A DNA stretch of 64,000 nt from Heracleum sosnowskyi. Taxonomy: Eukaryota > Streptophyta > Magnoliopsida > Apiales > Apiaceae. This document shows, piece after piece, positions 1 to 10,318 of the stretch (position 1 is its first letter; every line of letters begins with the position of its first letter). Made by a program: the position numbers and the translations under genes. Under the pieces are notes generated by a model. That model saw nothing but the letters and a program-made list of their open reading frames with translations. It ran no database searches and was not told the DNA's origin. Location: NCBI GenBank assembly GCA_030848705.1, contig CM061245.1:71349564-71413563 (forward strand), written 5' to 3'.

Positions 1-478
1 GTGGAGTTTTCCAAGGATGGTTTGTGTGATGCCTGTCAAAAAGGGAAACAAAAGAAGGCATCATTCAAAAGCAAGACAGAGTCATCAATTGTCCATCAGC
101 TTGAGTTACTTCATATGGATCTGTTTGGCCCTGTAAATGTCATGTCTATTTCAAAGAAGAAATATTGTCTTGTGATTGTTGATGATTTTTCTAGATTTAC
201 TTGGACCTTCTTTTTACATTCTAAAGATGAGGCAAGTGAAATCATTATCAATCACATCAAGATGGTAAACAATCATCCTGACTTGAAAGTAAGAAGGATC
301 AGGAGTGACAATGGGACAGAATTCAAGAATTCAAGCATGAAGATGTTCTGTGAAGAAAATGGTATTATGCATGAGTTTTCAGCAGCAAGGACACCACAGC
401 AAAATGGTGTAGTTGAAAGGAAAAACAGAACACTTATTGAAGCTGCCAGGACAATGCTAGATGAAACAGAACACTTTT
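1..478 (+). pseudogene. Ty1/copia (Sirevirus-like) integrase fragment, truncated at both ends
   Basis: The reading frame is open from the first base of the window and encodes the end of the zinc-binding GAG-pre-integrase region (CDACQ near residues 9-13) followed by the integrase core that inserts retroelement cDNA into the chromosome. The catalytic triad is visible: D40 (MDLFGP), D103 (RSDNGTEF) and E139 (NGVVERKNRT), a DD35E spacing typical of retroviral-type integrases. Closest resemblance within the window is the integrase of element B at about 27.15-28.2 kb, so the family is Sirevirus-like copia. The frame breaks off around 470-482, where the sequence turns into an antisense gag gene. 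It is therefore one half of a rearranged element; the upstream part lies outside the window. The stop at 481 belongs to the junction and not to the gene. Family assignment is secure, function as an intact gene is not expected. Confidence 0.9.
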
Positions 479-2908
479 GTTAGCCTTTGCTTTTCTTTTT
501 ACATCATTTTTCACCTTGGGCTCAGATTGATTTAAATCAACTTTTACTCTTGGTGTTGATTTCTGATTGTTGCTCACATTTTCATTTACAGCATGCATAT
601 TTGAAGGAACACACATATTATTCATATTCCATGGCATTTGTGGCATACTAAACATATTCATGTATGGATTAGGCACAAATGATATGTTAGCATATGGATT
701 CTGAAATTGTGCACATGGAGCAAACATGTCAGGCATAACAGGCATTGTAGGCATAAGATTATTCATTGCAGGCTTGGGAATTTTCACATTAGCAGTTTTC
801 TTAACAGATTTGCAGTTAGTAGATAGATGACTAACACTTCCACAATTGACACAAGTCTTTCTAGGAGCATATTTATCAGGTGTGTAATTGTTGTGTTTGT
901 TAATTCCTACTTTGCCATTCCTGTTATTCCTTTTATTTCCCTTAGCCTCAATTTGAACATTCTCTATTTTATCTTTCAATTGCTTGTTGGACAAGTGACC
1001 TACATTAGCTCTCTCAACAGGCTTCTCAACTTTCTTTGATTTACTAGACTCACCTTGAACAAAGTTCTTGGTGACAGGACCATACTTATTATTAAGTCTA
1101 GTGAGTTCATCTTTTCTTTTCTCTGTCAACGAAACACCCTGATCGGTTGATGGTTCATGTGTCAACGGAACATCGCATTCCGTTGACATATCAACCTTCA
1201 ACAAATGATCATTGTTGTTTGTTGACTCTGTTTCTGAATCTAAGGCTTCACAAGCATACCCTAGTTTCTCTTTGTTCTTTTTCCATGATTGTTCACAGAA
1301 AGATTCCATACCTTGAACATTAATGATGTTGGTAGCAACATTCCTGGCATCTTTCCATTTAGCAATCACACTCTGTTCTATTTCTAGTTGTGTCTTAAGA
1401 ATTTCTTCCCTTTGTAACACGTTCTCAAGTTCCTTCTTAGCATCCCTACTAACACATCTCATTTTCTCAAATTCAATGAGTTGTGCTTCTAACATTGCAT
1501 TCCTATCACTTAAGAGCAAATTAGTCTCTTTAATTCTTGAATTCTCTTTGGTAAGTGATTTAAGAGTAACACGCAAATTATATAATACAGTAGACATTTC
1601 ATTTACTGCACTATCGCATTCCTCTTTAGAAAGCTCAGAAAGATTAGTAATTGTTACCTGGTTGCTTGAGGAACTTGCTTCCTGCTCATGATTGTCAGCC
1701 ATAAGAGCCAAGTTGACATACTCAACATCATCATCAGAATCTTCACCATTACCAGCCCAATCATACTCCTGAGACATGAAAGCCTTTTCCTTTTGCTTGA
1801 GAAGTTCAAAGTATTTCTTTTTATAATCAACAGGCTCAAATTTCCTGTTGCTCTTCTCAATCTTGGGCTTTCTGCAGTCTCCAGCAAAGTGACCAAGCAT
1901 TCCACAATTGAAACATTTAGATTTAGACTTTTCAATCCAGTTTGTTTTGCTAGGTTGAAAGTCTCTTCTTGGTGGCCTTGCTTCTGAGTTTCTTTTGAAC
2001 TTGAACTTAGAGAATTTTCTTGACAGAAAAGCAATGTGTTCATCAATCTCATCTAAGTCATCCAAGTTGGCTGGTTCTGATTCTTCTTCTTCTGTCATCT
2101 TGTCTTTACCCTTGCTAACATCACTCCTACAACTAGATCGACTAGTTGTGGCCTTTGCAGCTTCTTCAGTGTCATCTTCCAGTTGGTTCACAGATGCAAT
2201 CAATGCAATGGATCCACCCTTCTTCTGTACCTTTTCAATTTCCTCATCTTGCTCCATTTCCAGCTCATAAGTCTTCAATGTTCCATACAGCCTTTCAAGA
2301 GTGTAATCTTTGTACTCTTGAGTGTTTCTTAGAGAAACAGTCATAGGCTTCCATTCTTTTGGAAGAGCTCTTAGAAATTTAAGGTTTGAGTCCTTAGTTT
2401 GGTAGATTCTCCCATACAACTTTAATCCATTCAGAAGCTTTTGAAACCTACTAAACGTGTCATTTAGGGTTTCACCAGCTTTAAAGTGAAAGTGCTCATA
2501 TTGTTGTATAAGGAGTTGCATTTTGTTCTCCCTTACTTGCTCAGTTCCTTCACATAGTGTTCTGACAGTGTCCCATACTTCTTTGGAGGTTGTACAGTTT
2601 ATGACATTATCAAACATCTCTTGCTCCAAACCATTAAACAGAATGTTCATGGTTCTCTTATCTTTATGGATTTCTGCAAGATCTTCAATAGTCCATTCTG
2701 AGACAAGTTTTGGAATTTCTACGTCAGGAGCATCATCTGGCACTCCAATTCTAGATGCAAACTTCATGGGAACGTGTGGACCTTTCTCAATGCAGTCTAC
2801 ATATCTCTCATCCATAGACATGAGATGTAAATGCATCTTTACTTTCCAGTGAAAGTAATTGTCCTTATCAAGAACTGGTATCTTCACACCTGCATCCTTC
2901 TTCACCAT
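478..2908 (-). pseudogene. Sirevirus-like copia Gag, 3'-truncated by rearrangement
   Basis: Begins with ATG at 2906-2908, 50 bases inside the primer-binding site, and reads about 810 codons. The N-terminal third is the copia gag capsid-type domain (start MVKKDAGVK, W-rich DKDNYFHWKVKM, then KEVWDTVRTLCEG and KFLRALPKEWKPMT). A first CCHC zinc knuckle (CFNCGMLGHFAGDC) lies near residue 330. A long charged region follows, with a second, shorter knuckle (CVNCGSVSHLSTNC) near residue 683. Gag packages the element RNA in cytoplasmic particles. The extended Gag with a second C-terminal zinc knuckle is also seen in element B, supporting the Sirevirus assignment. The last dozen codons of the open frame (before base 434) are antisense integrase and not Gag, which marks the breakpoint. 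No stop interrupts the gag part itself, so it could be a recently rearranged copy. Confidence 0.88.
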
Positions 2909-2957
2909 GGTTTCTGTTTTGGTCTTGATCTTTAAACTTCTTGTATGTTAGAAGCTT

Positions 2958-2969
2958 GCTTTGATACCA
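2958..2969 (-). promoter_or_regulatory. Primer-binding site (initiator tRNA-Met type)
   Basis: On the minus strand the sequence TGGTATCAAAGC lies two bases downstream of the LTR end. It differs by one base from the canonical plant copia primer site TGGTATCAGAGC used with initiator tRNA-Met, and it is seen again next to the LTRs of elements B and C. It fixes the element's orientation (minus) and identifies 2972-4011 as the 5' LTR. Confidence 0.85.
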
Positions 2970-2971
2970 AT

Positions 2972-4011
2972 TGTTATTCCCAAATGACCTAACAGAATTG
3001 TAGAAGGGGGGGGGGGTTGAATACAATTCTTGATATTTTCTTAAACTTAAAACAATGATAAAATAAAACTGAACTGAATAAACAAAAACACAAGATATAA
3101 ATAATTCAGTTGGATTGTTTGATGATCCAACTGAAGTGTTTTTATTGCGGAAATAATCTGTGATACAAAAGTACACAGCTGCTCAGTTACAGAGTTGTAG
3201 AGAAGAATGCTCTCAAAGATAGCTAATACAAACTATTTGTTTTTCTTCTCTTCCTCTTTCTAACTGCTACACTTGGTTATATATTCCCCAAGTTTACAAT
3301 ACTATTTTTGGCTACTCTAAAGTACACTAAAGATAACCGCCAATAGTTTGCTTTTCATCCCTTTGTCCAGTGGTCCTTGGAGATCCTTGCTTTTGTCTTC
3401 ATGCTTATTATGATCACTCCCAAGAGCCCAATTGGAAACTGGGATGTTTCCTTATTCCCCATGTCCATTTTAATGGTTTCCAATGCAAAGTACACTTCCA
3501 CATCACCTTTAGATCTGTTCAGTAAACTGTCACTATCACTTTGTCAACTATTCAGAAAAGCAATAATGATTCGTTGATAGCAGGGAGATGTGTTTCGTTG
3601 ATAGCTTTATTCTCCATTTCGTTGATGAGTAAACTCCATTTCGTTGATGAGTAAACTGCATTCCGTTGATGGTGTATCCTTGTTCCGTTGATAGAGTAAT
3701 CTTCATACCGTTGACATGTCTTCACTTAGGCAAAATTACAAGGCATGATATACTTACAATTAACCAACCTATTTTGCCTATCTAGTACTTAGTCAACATG
3801 ACTTAGGAAACCTATCTAATACATACATCAAATGCATATCAAACTGTGAAGTATTGTACAGTGCAATTGCTACAACACTCATTCCGTTGATGAGCTTCCT
3901 GTCAACGAAACACTGCAAAGCATGCCATTCCGTTGAAAGTTACAAAATGACTTAATACAAAATCTACTAAGTGTTTTTATAATTATCATCAAGAACAACA
4001 TATTCCTAACA
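2972..4011 (-). repeat. 5' LTR of the Sirevirus-like element (minus strand)
   Basis: Read on the minus strand it starts TGTTAGGAATATG and ends GGGAATAACA, i.e. TG...CA termini, directly followed by the primer site and gag. Length is 1040 bp. Near its end it carries the stretch TTGTATTCAACCCCC followed by CTTCTACAA. The same stretch is found near the end of the element B LTR, a conserved U5-like segment that links both to Sireviruses. The matching 3' LTR is outside the window or lost. About nine copies of a CCGTTGA-type motif lie between 3567 and 3945. No target duplication could be tested because the other end is missing. Confidence 0.85.
3567..3945. repeat. Cluster of CCGTTGAT-type short motifs inside the LTR
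   Basis: On the plus strand, TTCGTTGATAG (3570s and 3595), TTTCGTTGATGAGTAAACT twice in tandem (from about 3618), TTCCGTTGATGG (about 3662), TTCCGTTGATAG, TACCGTTGACATG, then CATTCCGTTGATGAG near 3881, an inverted copy (GTCAACGAAAC) near 3902 and CATTCCGTTGAAAG near 3929. The same motif recurs inside the gag coding region around 1129-1195. Such arrays in an LTR promoter usually act as protein-binding sites; this role is inferred. Confidence 0.7.
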
Positions 4012-4598
4012 AGGATGAAGAAAAAGACAAAAAGACAAAAGAAGAAAAAGACGGAAAATAAAGATGGATGCAAATATTGGACACAAATATTGTCAAGGCA
4101 GCCGAGCAAGATGGATGCATGTACATTTCCCAAAGCTTACTTCATTTGATTATCTTGTACTCAACAGAAAAGAAATCTAAGCATGCATGTCATCTGCATG
4201 TGTCAACTAGCTCAAAAACTGGCTTTTGACAATTAAACAAACCAAAGGTGATGCATGTATGTACTCACATGTGCTGCGTTTGCTACGAAAAAGGCAACGA
4301 TGCAATTAAAAAGAGACAAGATGGGATTAGCCTGCATGTTAATATGTCAACCTGCATCCGGGCATCCGAGCTTACATAGCCACTTGCCCAACTCTTGGAT
4401 AAGCTTGTCACCAATTGTCTCGGATACAAGTAAAGTTGGAGCCAAATACAAAGTTGCGCGGACACATTCGAATACCACCCCTTGTAACAAAATTACTTGT
4501 AAAATTATTTAAAACATTCATAATTGTTTTTATTCATAATTTAAAATAATAATATTTTATATATTATTATTTTAATTATTAAATTATTATCATTATTA
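4012..4598. other. Non-coding stretch between LTR and tandem repeat, origin unclear
   Basis: Starts with a purine-rich run (AAGAAAAAGAC repeated) and ends in an AT-rich block at 4505-4600. Open frames here are short and resemble nothing I recognise. It may be left-over internal sequence of the gypsy-type element whose 3' LTR begins at 5207. Confidence 0.4.
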
Positions 4599-5080
4599 CA
4601 ACAAATCTTTTACAAAGACCCTCTCGGGTCAGCAAAGTCCTCTCGGATCGGCTTGTTCTCTCGAACAAAACTCCTACTTAAGTCCTTGGACCAATCCAAA
4701 CCTAAGTGGGGGGCAACAAATTTCCTACAAAGGCCCTCTCGGGTCAACAAGGTCCTCTCGGATCAACTTGTCATCTCGGATAACACTCCTACTTAAGTCC
4801 TTGGACCTATCCAAACCTAAGTGGGGGGCAACAAATTTCCTACACAGGCCCTCTCGGGTCAAAAAGGTCCTCTCGGATCAACTTGTCCTCTCGGACAGCA
4901 CTCCTACTTAAGTCCTTGGACCTATCCAAACTTCAGTGGGGGGCAACAAACATTTTACAAAGACCCTCTCGGGTCAGCGAGGTCCTCTCGGATCAACTTG
5001 TCCTCTCGGACAGTACTCCTTCTTAAGTCCTTGGACCTATCCAAGCTTAAGTGGGGGGCAACAAACTTTTTCCAAAAGCA
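4599..5080 (+). repeat. 115-bp tandem repeat, four copies
   Basis: The anchor CTCTCGGGTC occurs at 4621, 4736, 4851 and 4966, an exact 115-bp period, with a degenerate fifth part running to about 5100. Each unit contains CTCTCGGGTC, a second CTCTCGGATC, CTTAAGTCCTTGGACC and the purine block AAGTGGGGGGCAACAAA. This last block is nearly identical to the polypurine tract just before the downstream LTR. The array lies in the 3' untranslated part of the gypsy-type element. The open frames across it are periodic repeats of the unit and not genes. Confidence 0.9.
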
Positions 5081-5190
5081 CCTCCAACTCCAAAAGACAC
5101 TCTGGAATTTACGTCTCCTCTCAAACAAACATCCTACCCACATCCAACACAAATCTTTTACTACTACTCCATCCCTCTAAAGAGGAATGA

Positions 5191-5206
5191 AGGAGTGGGG
5201 GGCAAA
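5191..5206 (+). promoter_or_regulatory. Polypurine tract of the gypsy-type element
   Basis: AGGAGTGGGGGGCAAA lies directly against the LTR start TGATAGTAGG. Polypurine tracts prime plus-strand DNA synthesis, so this marks the following LTR as a 3' LTR on the plus strand. Confidence 0.75.
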
Positions 5207-6007
5207 TGATAGTAGGTGATTTGTAAATGGCCAATTCACCTATTAAAATCAAGCCCAAGTCTAAAAAACAATGCATGCAAGGTCCACAATGCCTACAAGG
5301 CCACAATGCATGCAAGGTCCACAACACGTACAAGGCCACAATGCCTGCAAGGTCCACAATGCCTGCAATGTCCACCAAGCCCATAAAGATGGGACATGAC
5401 ACGTTGCACAACAGACAAGCATGAACAAGACAAAGCTGGCACAAGTACAACTGACATCTGCAACAAAGCTGGCACAAGTACATGGTCCAAACGTCAGGAC
5501 AACATGCAACTGACACAAGGTGGACACTGACACCCGACCAAGACCCTAGTTTGCAGCTCATGTCCCCCACGTGGACACTCAGTCATGTGCACTGCACATG
5601 ACATGAGCCTATATATACCCCCTACTCACTTCAGTGGAAGGGGTGGACAACATTCATCACACTTTCACTATATTGAATTTCTGATAGGTTTTGCTCTACC
5701 TTCTCTCTACTTTCTCTCTCTAGAAACTAATACCTATCTACATATGTGTATTATGTTTTCCGGCCACCGGATACTTACTCTCACGCCGGAGGTGCTTACG
5801 GGGACATAACCCCCCGCGGGCATTTCCGTTTCAGGGAGCTCGGAGACAAGCCGGACAAGCCCAACAAGGCCAACATAGCTCAGCAAGCCGGACAAGCCCA
5901 ACAAGGTCAACAAAGCCAAACAAGCGTTACAAGCCCAACAAGCCAAGCAAGCACCCGTTCCAGCGTAATACTAAGGAAATAGAGCCCGATGGTAGAACGA
6001 CTTATCA
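5207..6007 (+). repeat. 3' LTR of a Ty3/gypsy-type element (Tat-like by inference)
   Basis: Starts TGATAGTAGG and ends CGACTTATCA, giving palindromic TGATA...TATCA ends over 801 bp. A TATA-like box (CTATATATACCCC) at about 5610 is followed by the expected transcript start near 5640, so the U3/R boundary can be placed. The GC-rich part around 5761-5830 (CACGCCGGAGGTGC, ACCCCCCGCGGG) resembles the conserved LTR core of plant Tat-lineage gypsy elements; this is from memory of the family and not from a search. No primer site follows the LTR, consistent with a 3' LTR. The internal coding region and 5' LTR are missing. Confidence 0.7.
5275..5385 (+). repeat. Short tandem repeats in the LTR U3
   Basis: Units of about 18-36 bp built from GCAAGGTCCACAATGCC and ACAAGGCCACAATGC repeat about five times. 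A second repeat cluster in the same LTR at about 5846-5950 is built on CAAGCCCAACAAGG. Both are internal to the 5207-6007 LTR. Confidence 0.7.
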
Positions 6008-6523
6008 CTTTTCTTTTTCAGTTTGATCCTTGAAGATTATCTCCTTTTTCAGCAAGCATATTGCACTTCCATTTAAACCTAAACATGCCTTGTAATATTC
6101 TTTTCACTTTCAGGATGTTTCAAATTTAGACTTAAATCAACTTCTTCTGAGACGATAAACATCTTGATCTTTTAGGTGCTGACAACTGGTGCAACTGGTC
6201 TGGTTCATAGATGACTAACACTTGATCAATACTTCTATGTCTTCAATTCAATGCTGTTGATAAGTCATTTGTCGTTCTGGTTGCTTCAATAAAATCACTG
6301 AAATCCTATGGTACTAACTCTTAATCATTCAAATACTTCTGTAGTTTTGAAAGTCTTGTTTTTTTATTTGTCACTGAGGCTTGAACATATTAATGAACTT
6401 CTTTCCGTGACCTGTTTACGGACTTCAAGAATACATACCATATTTTGAGTTTTTGAGTTTACCATAAAATTTGCAACATTAGTTAATTAGTCATATCCCG
6501 CGACATTAGAAATAATATTATAT
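6008..6523. other. Non-coding stretch, nothing recognised
   Basis: AT-rich sequence between the gypsy LTR and the MITE. I see no open frame of substance, no tRNA and no repeat termini. Confidence 0.4.
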
Positions 6524-6714
6524 GAGTAATGCTAGGTACCCCAAAATTTGTTATCAAAATTCTTCCCAAATGACGTGGCCGCCAAATGTCAAATTATAAT
6601 TTGAGGGTGCAATTGTATGCACGCGGGGTCTCTTCATATTAATAGGAAAGTTACCAATTATACAAATATTTGATAATAAATTTGGGATATTTTTTGGGAC
6701 CTCTAGCATTTTTC
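6524..6714. mobile_element. Mutator-type MITE, 191 bp
   Basis: The left end GAGTAATGCTAGG and the inverse of the right end (GAAAAATGCTAGAGG) form imperfect terminal inverted repeats. The similarity extends inwards for about 40 bases (CCCAAAAT...TTATCAAA on both sides). It is flanked by a perfect 9-bp direct duplication ATATTATAT at 6515-6523 and 6715-6723. A 9-bp target duplication is typical of Mutator-like elements. There is no coding capacity, so it depends on a transposase elsewhere. It sits directly beside the plastid-derived ndhD fragment, separated only by the target duplication. Confidence 0.85.
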
Positions 6715-6732
6715 ATATTATATATTTAATTT

Positions 6733-7540
6733 TTTTAATGCTTTTGCTGTCAAATTGCTGATTATACCTCTACATACATGGTTACCAGATACCCATGGAG
6801 AAGCAAGCGGTACTTGTATGCTTTTAGCCAGAATCTTATTAAAAATGGGAGTGTATGGATTGATTCGGATTACTATGAAATTATTATCTCATGCCCATTC
6901 TATATTTTCTCCGTGGTTGGTGATAGTAGGCACAATACAAATAATATATGCAGCTTTAATATCTCTCGGCCAACGTAATTTAAAAAAAAAAGCCTATTCC
7001 TTTGTATCTCATATGGGTTTCATACTTATAGGAATTGGTTCTATAAACGACACAGGACTCAATGGAGCATGAATTTATTGGTGTTGTGCTTTTTTTTCTT
7101 AGCAGGAACAAGTTATTATAGAATACATCTTGTTTATCTCCACGAAATGGGCGGAATAGCTATCCCAATGCCAAAAATATTCACGATGTTCAACAACTTT
7201 TCAATGGCTTCTCTTGCATTACCGGGTATGAGTGATTTTGTTGCAGAATTGATAATATTTTTTGGAATCATTAAAAGCCAAAAATATCTTTTAATATCAA
7301 AATTAGGAATCACTTTTGTAATGGCAATTGAGATGATATTAACCCCTATTTATTCATCATCTATGTTACGTCAGATTTCCATGGATACAAGCTATTTAAT
7401 GCTCCAAACTCTTATGTTTTTTATTCTGAATCGTGAGAATTATTTGTTTCGATCGCTATCTTTATACTTTCCCTATCAGTTGACAAGGTCGTGGTTCTTT
7501 TAACTAATTTTGTTTATAAAAAGTTTTCATAAAGAAATCA
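6733..7540 (+). pseudogene. ndhD: Plastid ndhD fragment integrated in the nucleus (NUPT), decayed
   Basis: Two overlapping open stretches (about 6755-7072 and 7069-7503) encode the middle and C-terminal part of the NAD(P)H-quinone oxidoreductase chain 4, a proton-pumping membrane subunit of the thylakoid NDH complex. Recognisable segments are IIPLHTWLPDTHGEA, WLVIVGTIQIIYAA, SLGQRNLKKKAYS, MGGIAIPMPKIFTMF and MASLALPGMSDFVAEL. The gene is broken. A short deletion with frameshift at 7069-7075 removes the segment after GLNGA, and a second frame change near 7430 scrambles the C-terminus. Many substitutions relative to the usual plastid protein indicate an old transfer. The N-terminal third is missing. 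Plastid-spacer-like sequence may continue to about 7780. Confidence 0.9.
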
Positions 7541-7930
7541 TAGGATTTGGATGATTAAAAAAAAAACCTTTTTCCTCTCTCAAGTTCAAATTAAAATTCA
7601 CCCGGTATGTTTGATCTTTGTGAGAACCATGTGAATCCAGTAGTGCGGGGATTCGATTGGTTCAAAAATATGATACATCGAAAGATTCAAACATTAAATG
7701 TTTTGGTTTTTCTGTTTTTTTTTGTGATTCAGACTATGTTAATAAGAATGAGACGGTAATTGGTGCACCCAAACTATAAATCCAGCGGGGTCAAAAGAAT
7801 ATCAGTTCATAGAGTATAAAATCGGAGAACACGTGAAAGCTTGAAACAAGAAAATTGTAATCTTTACTTTCTAACTTTATAGCATGTATGTCAAATAATT
7901 ATGACCTGTTAAGTTCTATGACTATAAGTG
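7541..7930. other. Intergenic stretch, possibly plastid-derived spacer
   Basis: Follows the ndhD fragment without an obvious break and contains A-, T- and G-rich runs but no open frame. It may be the plastid spacer that lies beyond ndhD. It also contains the presumed 3' untranslated end of the pectate lyase gene on the other strand. Confidence 0.35.
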
Positions 7931-10318
7931 CTAATGCTGCACATAACTGGCGATTATCTGGAATGTTAAAATGATTAGTAGAGACAAAATGATGTTTGCA
8001 GTAGATAGTAGCTGTTCACCGCCACTCCCAAAAGCAATGCCACCGTTTCCATAATTGATGCCCTCGCCACCTGACCCATAATTCCCGAAAGTCCTGTCGC
8101 CACTGCCCCCATTTTCATCTGAATTTGTTCCTCTGTTCTGTGATATTTGATCACCATTGTCCCTGTCCAAGCAGATAAATTTTTCCACATCAGTATTTGA
8201 ACTTCATTAGTTACCGAATCAAGGCACATACAGCATGTAGTTTCAATCCCTACAATTCCTAATTTTTAATAAAAATAGTTAAAAGAGTGATTCAATTTCT
8301 TAAGTAGAAAGTAGATATCTGTACCTTGGGCCTCCAAGGACACCAGCACTGAAAGTGAGCTTGTCAATCATCGCAGCAGACTTGGGCTCAGCGCCAGAGT
8401 CCTTGGCGTACAGATTGTTGAGACCTTGGCCAGAGGGGAGAAAGTATGCTCCATTTACCATCAGGTCTCCATCTGATCTCCACTCCCACCCTGCCCAATC
8501 TCCCTGATCCCCGTCCAACCTTTTAGTCACCTTGAATTGATACAAGAAAAGTATTTTAAAATACAATTTGTAACAATATAAGTATTGAATTTGTACCAGA
8601 GTCCTATGTGACTGAAGGGCAAACGAAATCTCATTTTAAGTAATTAATAGACTTCAAAAAATTAATCTTAAATAAATGAGATACCTGTTTGGAGGATGCA
8701 TCATTTGGCGCAACATAACGATTGCCCTCACTTATGATTGTTGGAGCAGCACTACCACCAATTGCATACATCTTCCATTCTGTATAATCATTATTCACAA
8801 CATGAAAGTATCCATGCCTACACCGGGGCATACGTTGAACTAATTGTACTCCGAAATGGTTGAACGCTATAGTCACCTGCAAAAGTTTTTTCACACAAAA
8901 AATAGGTCAACCACCATTATAAATTTATACAAGAAGTTATCGTGAAATGATGGGACTCGTTTACCTGCATACCCTTATCAAGCATGAAGTTATCACTGTG
9001 ACCCAACAGCATCACTTTGTCATGATGCGAAAAATAATTGTTTGAAATTGTAACAGCTGTGGACCCCTCCGTGACATCAATCAAACCATCTGTGCAATGT
9101 GAAACAGCACAATGATCGACCCAAATATTTCTGGAATGGTGAATGCTTATCCCATCGCCATCTGATTTGCCTTTATGTTCAACTTGAGTTGGACTTACCC
9201 GTATGGCAGCACTACCAGATGGAACGCAATTGTAAACATGAATGTTATGAATAATTACATTGCTAACATCTTGTACTGTAATGCAGCCCTTTCCCGTAAC
9301 GTACACATTAGCACCACGACCATCAATAGTCTTAAAGCTACTAACAATGAGTTGATGGGAGAGCTTGATTTGCATATTAGCTGAGAATACAATCCAGAGG
9401 GGTTCAACTTGGATGACTGCAAATCGTAGGGTGCCTGGTTTTGGGTCCGCCACATCATTGTCGGAGGAGTCAGTTACCACATAAATCTGTCCACCTTTAC
9501 CTCCAATGGCTCCCTGGCCAAAGCCTATGGAGCAGTCAGCAAGGTGCTGGCGGTCATTGGCCCAGTTTGGGTCACATTGCCAGCAGTCATCTATTGGGTT
9601 TCCGGTAATGCAGGATAACTGGTCATTTACCTTTACATTGGACGTGGAGCTTAGTATTCTCCTGTATATCAAGAAAAACAAAAACATACGATGCACTTAT
9701 ATTATCAAATAAATTGAGTGATGCGGCAAACTGATAATACAAATATTCCCAAGGAGAATATTTCACAAACATTAGCATTCAGGAGTATGCAGTGAAATAT
9801 CTCAAAGCAAATTCATCGACCAACATGACAATGACGACATGATTGACACCAACAGAAAAACTAAATGTGAGCTGCACACAATGCTACTTCGAGAAACTCT
9901 CAAACTGGAAATAAAAACAATTCTTAAATGCTGACACATGCAAACACACAATTGCTGCTGCTAGGAAAAAAACAAATTATGTATTAAGAAATTGTATAGA
10001 ATACGCATATGAAAACAGAAAGTTTCACTAGGGAACTGAAGAACTATGGAATTTCTTACAACTAACACACGAGAAAAACCACACACACACTGATGACCCC
10101 CCCTCCCCTCCAAACACACACACACACAGAAGCTAGCAATAGACGAAAAAACTGTGTACTGCTAATTGGCAATGTGAAGTTGACCTTTGAACTTCTTGTA
10201 CCACGGCTTCAGGGTTGGGATGTTGATAACAGAGAGTGAGATTGTCAGCTGCTTCAATTAGAAGAGAAGGAGATATTAGAAGAGGAAACAACAAAACAAT
10301 GCAGATTAAAGGAATCAT
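7931..10318 (-). CDS. Pectate lyase-like protein, five exons, probable GPI-anchored form (PMR6-like)
   Basis: Exons on the minus strand: 10318-10185, 9661-8965, 8876-8685, 8530-8325 and 8162-7931. All introns are GT-AG, frames join without a stop, and the total is 486 codons. Exon 1 gives a signal peptide (MIPLICIVLLFPLLISPSLL) and PEAVVQEVQ. The core is polysaccharide lyase family 1, which cleaves de-esterified pectin in the cell wall by calcium-dependent beta-elimination. Landmarks are CITGNPIDDCWQCDPNW, GQIYVVTDSSD, KTIDGRGANV, GDGISI...IWVDHC with calcium-binding acidic residues, DGLIDV, and the catalytic RMPRCR arginine motif in exon 3. The last exon adds a Gly/Asn/Ser-rich spacer and a hydrophobic C-terminus (LSLLIILTFQIIASYV). 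This resembles the GPI signal of the Arabidopsis PMR6-type lyases, whose loss gives powdery mildew resistance. Intron 1 is 523 bp. The gene looks intact, the only clearly intact multi-exon host gene here. Confidence 0.9.
10060..10135. repeat. CA-rich microsatellite in pectate lyase intron 1
   Basis: Two short (AC)n runs flank a C-rich tract (ACCCCCCCTCCCCTCC). It lies upstream (antisense) of the first splice donor and does not touch the splice sites. Confidence 0.7.

Noticed and set aside
1323..2852. Plus-strand open frames of 66-122 codons opposite gag
   Set aside because: They are antisense shadows of the long minus-strand gag frame.
4821..5190. Two overlapping open frames of 119 and 84 codons
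   Set aside because: They are translations of the 115-bp tandem repeat in different frames; the peptide pattern simply repeats with the DNA unit.
6755..7503. Functional nuclear NADH dehydrogenase gene
   Set aside because: The sequence is plastid ndhD lacking its N-terminus, with a deletion and frame changes.
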